32,086 nt of DNA from Candidatus Woesearchaeota archaeon. GTDB taxonomy: Archaea; Nanobdellota; Nanobdellia; Woesearchaeales; UBA10216. The DNA is taken from positions 18,662 through 50,747 of the forward strand of contig NZCN01000001.1 in the NCBI GenBank assembly GCA_002688315.1. The letters run 5' to 3'. The notes below the pieces were generated by a model. The model ran no database searches. It was not told the DNA's origin and saw only the letters and a list, made by a program, of their open reading frames with translations. Shown piece by piece: positions 31,672 to 32,086 of this stretch. Each line of letters begins with the position of its first letter. The stretch's first letter is position 1. The position numbers were made by a program, and so were the translations under genes.

Positions 31672-31728
31672 TCACTTAAAATTGCGTAACAGCTGCAAAA
31701 AGAAAGCAGCTGCCACGGAGGTGTTCAT
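31672..31728 (-). CDS. Possible leader peptide upstream of glmS (18 codons)
   Basis: ATG at 31728 opens MNTSVAAAFFLQLLRNFK and stops with TGA at 31672-31674, 6 nt before glmS. TTATAAAC (31754-31761 on the minus strand) is about 29 nt upstream, so the mRNA could begin at this ATG. The ORF spans a perfect 7-bp hairpin, CAGCTGC/GCAGCTG (31690-31712). Whether it is translated is unknown, and the ORF could be chance. Confidence 0.35.
   Translation of the reverse strand: MNTSVAAAFFLQLLRNFK
31690..31712 (-). promoter_or_regulatory. Hairpin in the glmS leader
   Basis: CAGCTGC and GCAGCTG, 7 bp with a 9-nt loop, lie about 25-47 nt before the glmS start. It could be an attenuator or a ribosome barrier. 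It does not resemble the bacterial glmS ribozyme. Confidence 0.5.
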
Positions 31729-31786
31729 ACTGCAACATAGCTAGCTTAGCATGTTTATAAGTATTATTAAAACATTAGTAAAACCA

Positions 31787-31807
31787 TTAAAAAAATATTT
31801 GTAATGG
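31787..31807 (+). repeat. Third copy of the TTAAAAAAA...TTGTAATGG element
   Basis: TTAAAAAAATATTTGTAATGG matches the element at 12642-12662 at 19 of 21 positions. With the preceding CCATTA it also forms an inverted repeat, CCATTA...TAATGG (31784-31807). Like the other copies it lies in a divergent promoter region, here between glmS and the small gene at 31862. Confidence 0.4.
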
Positions 31808-31861
31808 CATATGTTTGCAGTTAACAAACCTTTATTAATTCTAAAACAATATGAGGAAATT

Positions 31862-31960
31862 ATGAGTTATTTAGATAATATAATAAGAAATGATGCTTTT
31901 ATAATGGTATCTTTAGTTATTATTACGCTTATAGTAGTATTTAGTGCTTTGAGAGGTTAA
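31862..31960 (+). CDS. 32-residue single-helix membrane peptide
   Basis: A 33-codon gene including the stop. MSYLDNIIRNDAFIMVSLVIITLIVVFSALRG has one central transmembrane helix. TTTATTAAT is centred about 27 nt before the ATG, and the next gene's ATG follows the stop directly, so translation is plausible. It is too short for SecE. No family is recognised. Confidence 0.5.
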   Translation: MSYLDNIIRNDAFIMVSLVIITLIVVFSALRG

Positions 31961-32086
31961 ATGAAGAAAGAAATAAGGCTTCTTGGAATAGATGACGCGC
32001 CTTTTGACAAGTTTAAAGACAAGAAAACACTGATACTGGGAGTTTTCTTTAGAGGCGGTGACAGCATAGACGGCGTGCTTTCCGAA
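31961..32086 (+). CDS. DUF99/UPF0215 protein (endonuclease dU family), N-terminal part
   Basis: The first 42 codons are present before the window ends. MKKEIRLLGIDDAPFD and GVFFRGGDSIDGVLS match the start of the archaeal DUF99 (UPF0215) family, which is related in fold to endonuclease V and for which a deoxyuridine endonuclease activity has been proposed. GIDDAPF places the first catalytic aspartates. It directly follows the small membrane-peptide gene with no gap. Confidence 0.85.
   Translation, partial: MKKEIRLLGIDDAPFDKFKDKKTLILGVFFRGGDSIDGVLSE

Noticed and set aside
31717-31723. GGAGGTG on the plus strand, as a ribosome-binding site
   Set aside because: No start codon follows at a workable distance. 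On the minus strand it is part of the glmS leader.
31666-31740. glmS ribozyme
   Set aside because: The leader is too short and lacks the conserved double-pseudoknot core; only one 7-bp hairpin is present.
1-32086. CRISPR array, insertion sequence or prophage
   Set aside because: No evenly spaced direct repeats, transposase, integrase or phage structural gene was seen. The hairpin chain at 9540-9644 has no spacers of even length.

Overview
The window is about 32 kb of AT-rich archaeal chromosome. The archaeal marks are ribosomal protein S15 of the long archaeal type, a RIO1 kinase, diphthine synthase, the PCNA-linked repair protein NreA, a RecJ/GAN-type DHH nuclease, a TreT-type glycosyltransferase, a class III (pilin-type) signal peptide, an intron-containing tRNA-Gln, and TATA boxes centred about 26-28 nt before many start codons (leaderless mRNAs). 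Compact genes, many 1-4 bp junctions and several small membrane proteins suggest a DPANN archaeon, possibly near Woesearchaeota or Pacearchaeota. That placement is an inference; no rRNA is present to test it.

Layout. 1-4.2 kb: the tail of a GNAT acetyltransferase, a THUMP protein with a lysine-rich tail, convergent nreA, a CPA-type cation/proton antiporter, tRNA-Gln(TTG) with two insertions, and a membrane gene that looks frameshifted near its start. 4.3-9.5 kb: a short-chain dehydrogenase with a small zinc-ribbon protein, the pair phosphoribosyltransferase-nnrE, a small membrane protein, rpsO/S15, the DHH nuclease and a small membrane protein. 9.5-11.6 kb is an accessory island: an array of short hairpins, a nucleotidyltransferase/HEPN pair behind a palindromic operator, an AbiEi-like antitoxin gene whose AbiEii-like partner is cut off after about 20 codons, and a facing secreted thrombospondin-like gene that is also cut off, at the same point. 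11.6-14.7 kb: a regulator joining a winged helix to an S-layer-like domain, a large secreted coiled-coil protein with a lipoprotein, and a MarR-like regulator.

14.8-19.8 kb: dphB, then carbohydrate genes: galT, a GT4 glycosyltransferase fused to a HAD phosphatase, and a divergent treT. The last two appear to share one symmetrical TATA box. 19.8-26 kb: a 56-residue membrane protein, a pilin-like secreted protein, a small hypothetical gene, ftsZ with a long structured leader and a strong terminator, rio1 and trmI back to back, and a GDYXXLXY/DUF2157 membrane pair. 26-31.7 kb: a tight five-gene operon, glmS - HAD phosphatase - transaldolase-like - glmM - glmU, which forms UDP-GlcNAc from fructose-6-phosphate; its leader carries a possible leaderless 18-codon upstream ORF. 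The window ends with a 32-residue membrane peptide gene and the start of a DUF99 (endonuclease dU family) gene.

The strongest points for a second look are the doubly interrupted tRNA-Gln, the decayed toxin-antitoxin junction near 11.41 kb, the hairpin array plus operator before the HEPN/MNT pair, the paired hairpins with identical loops in the ftsZ leader, the bidirectional TATA box, and the glmS leader ORF.
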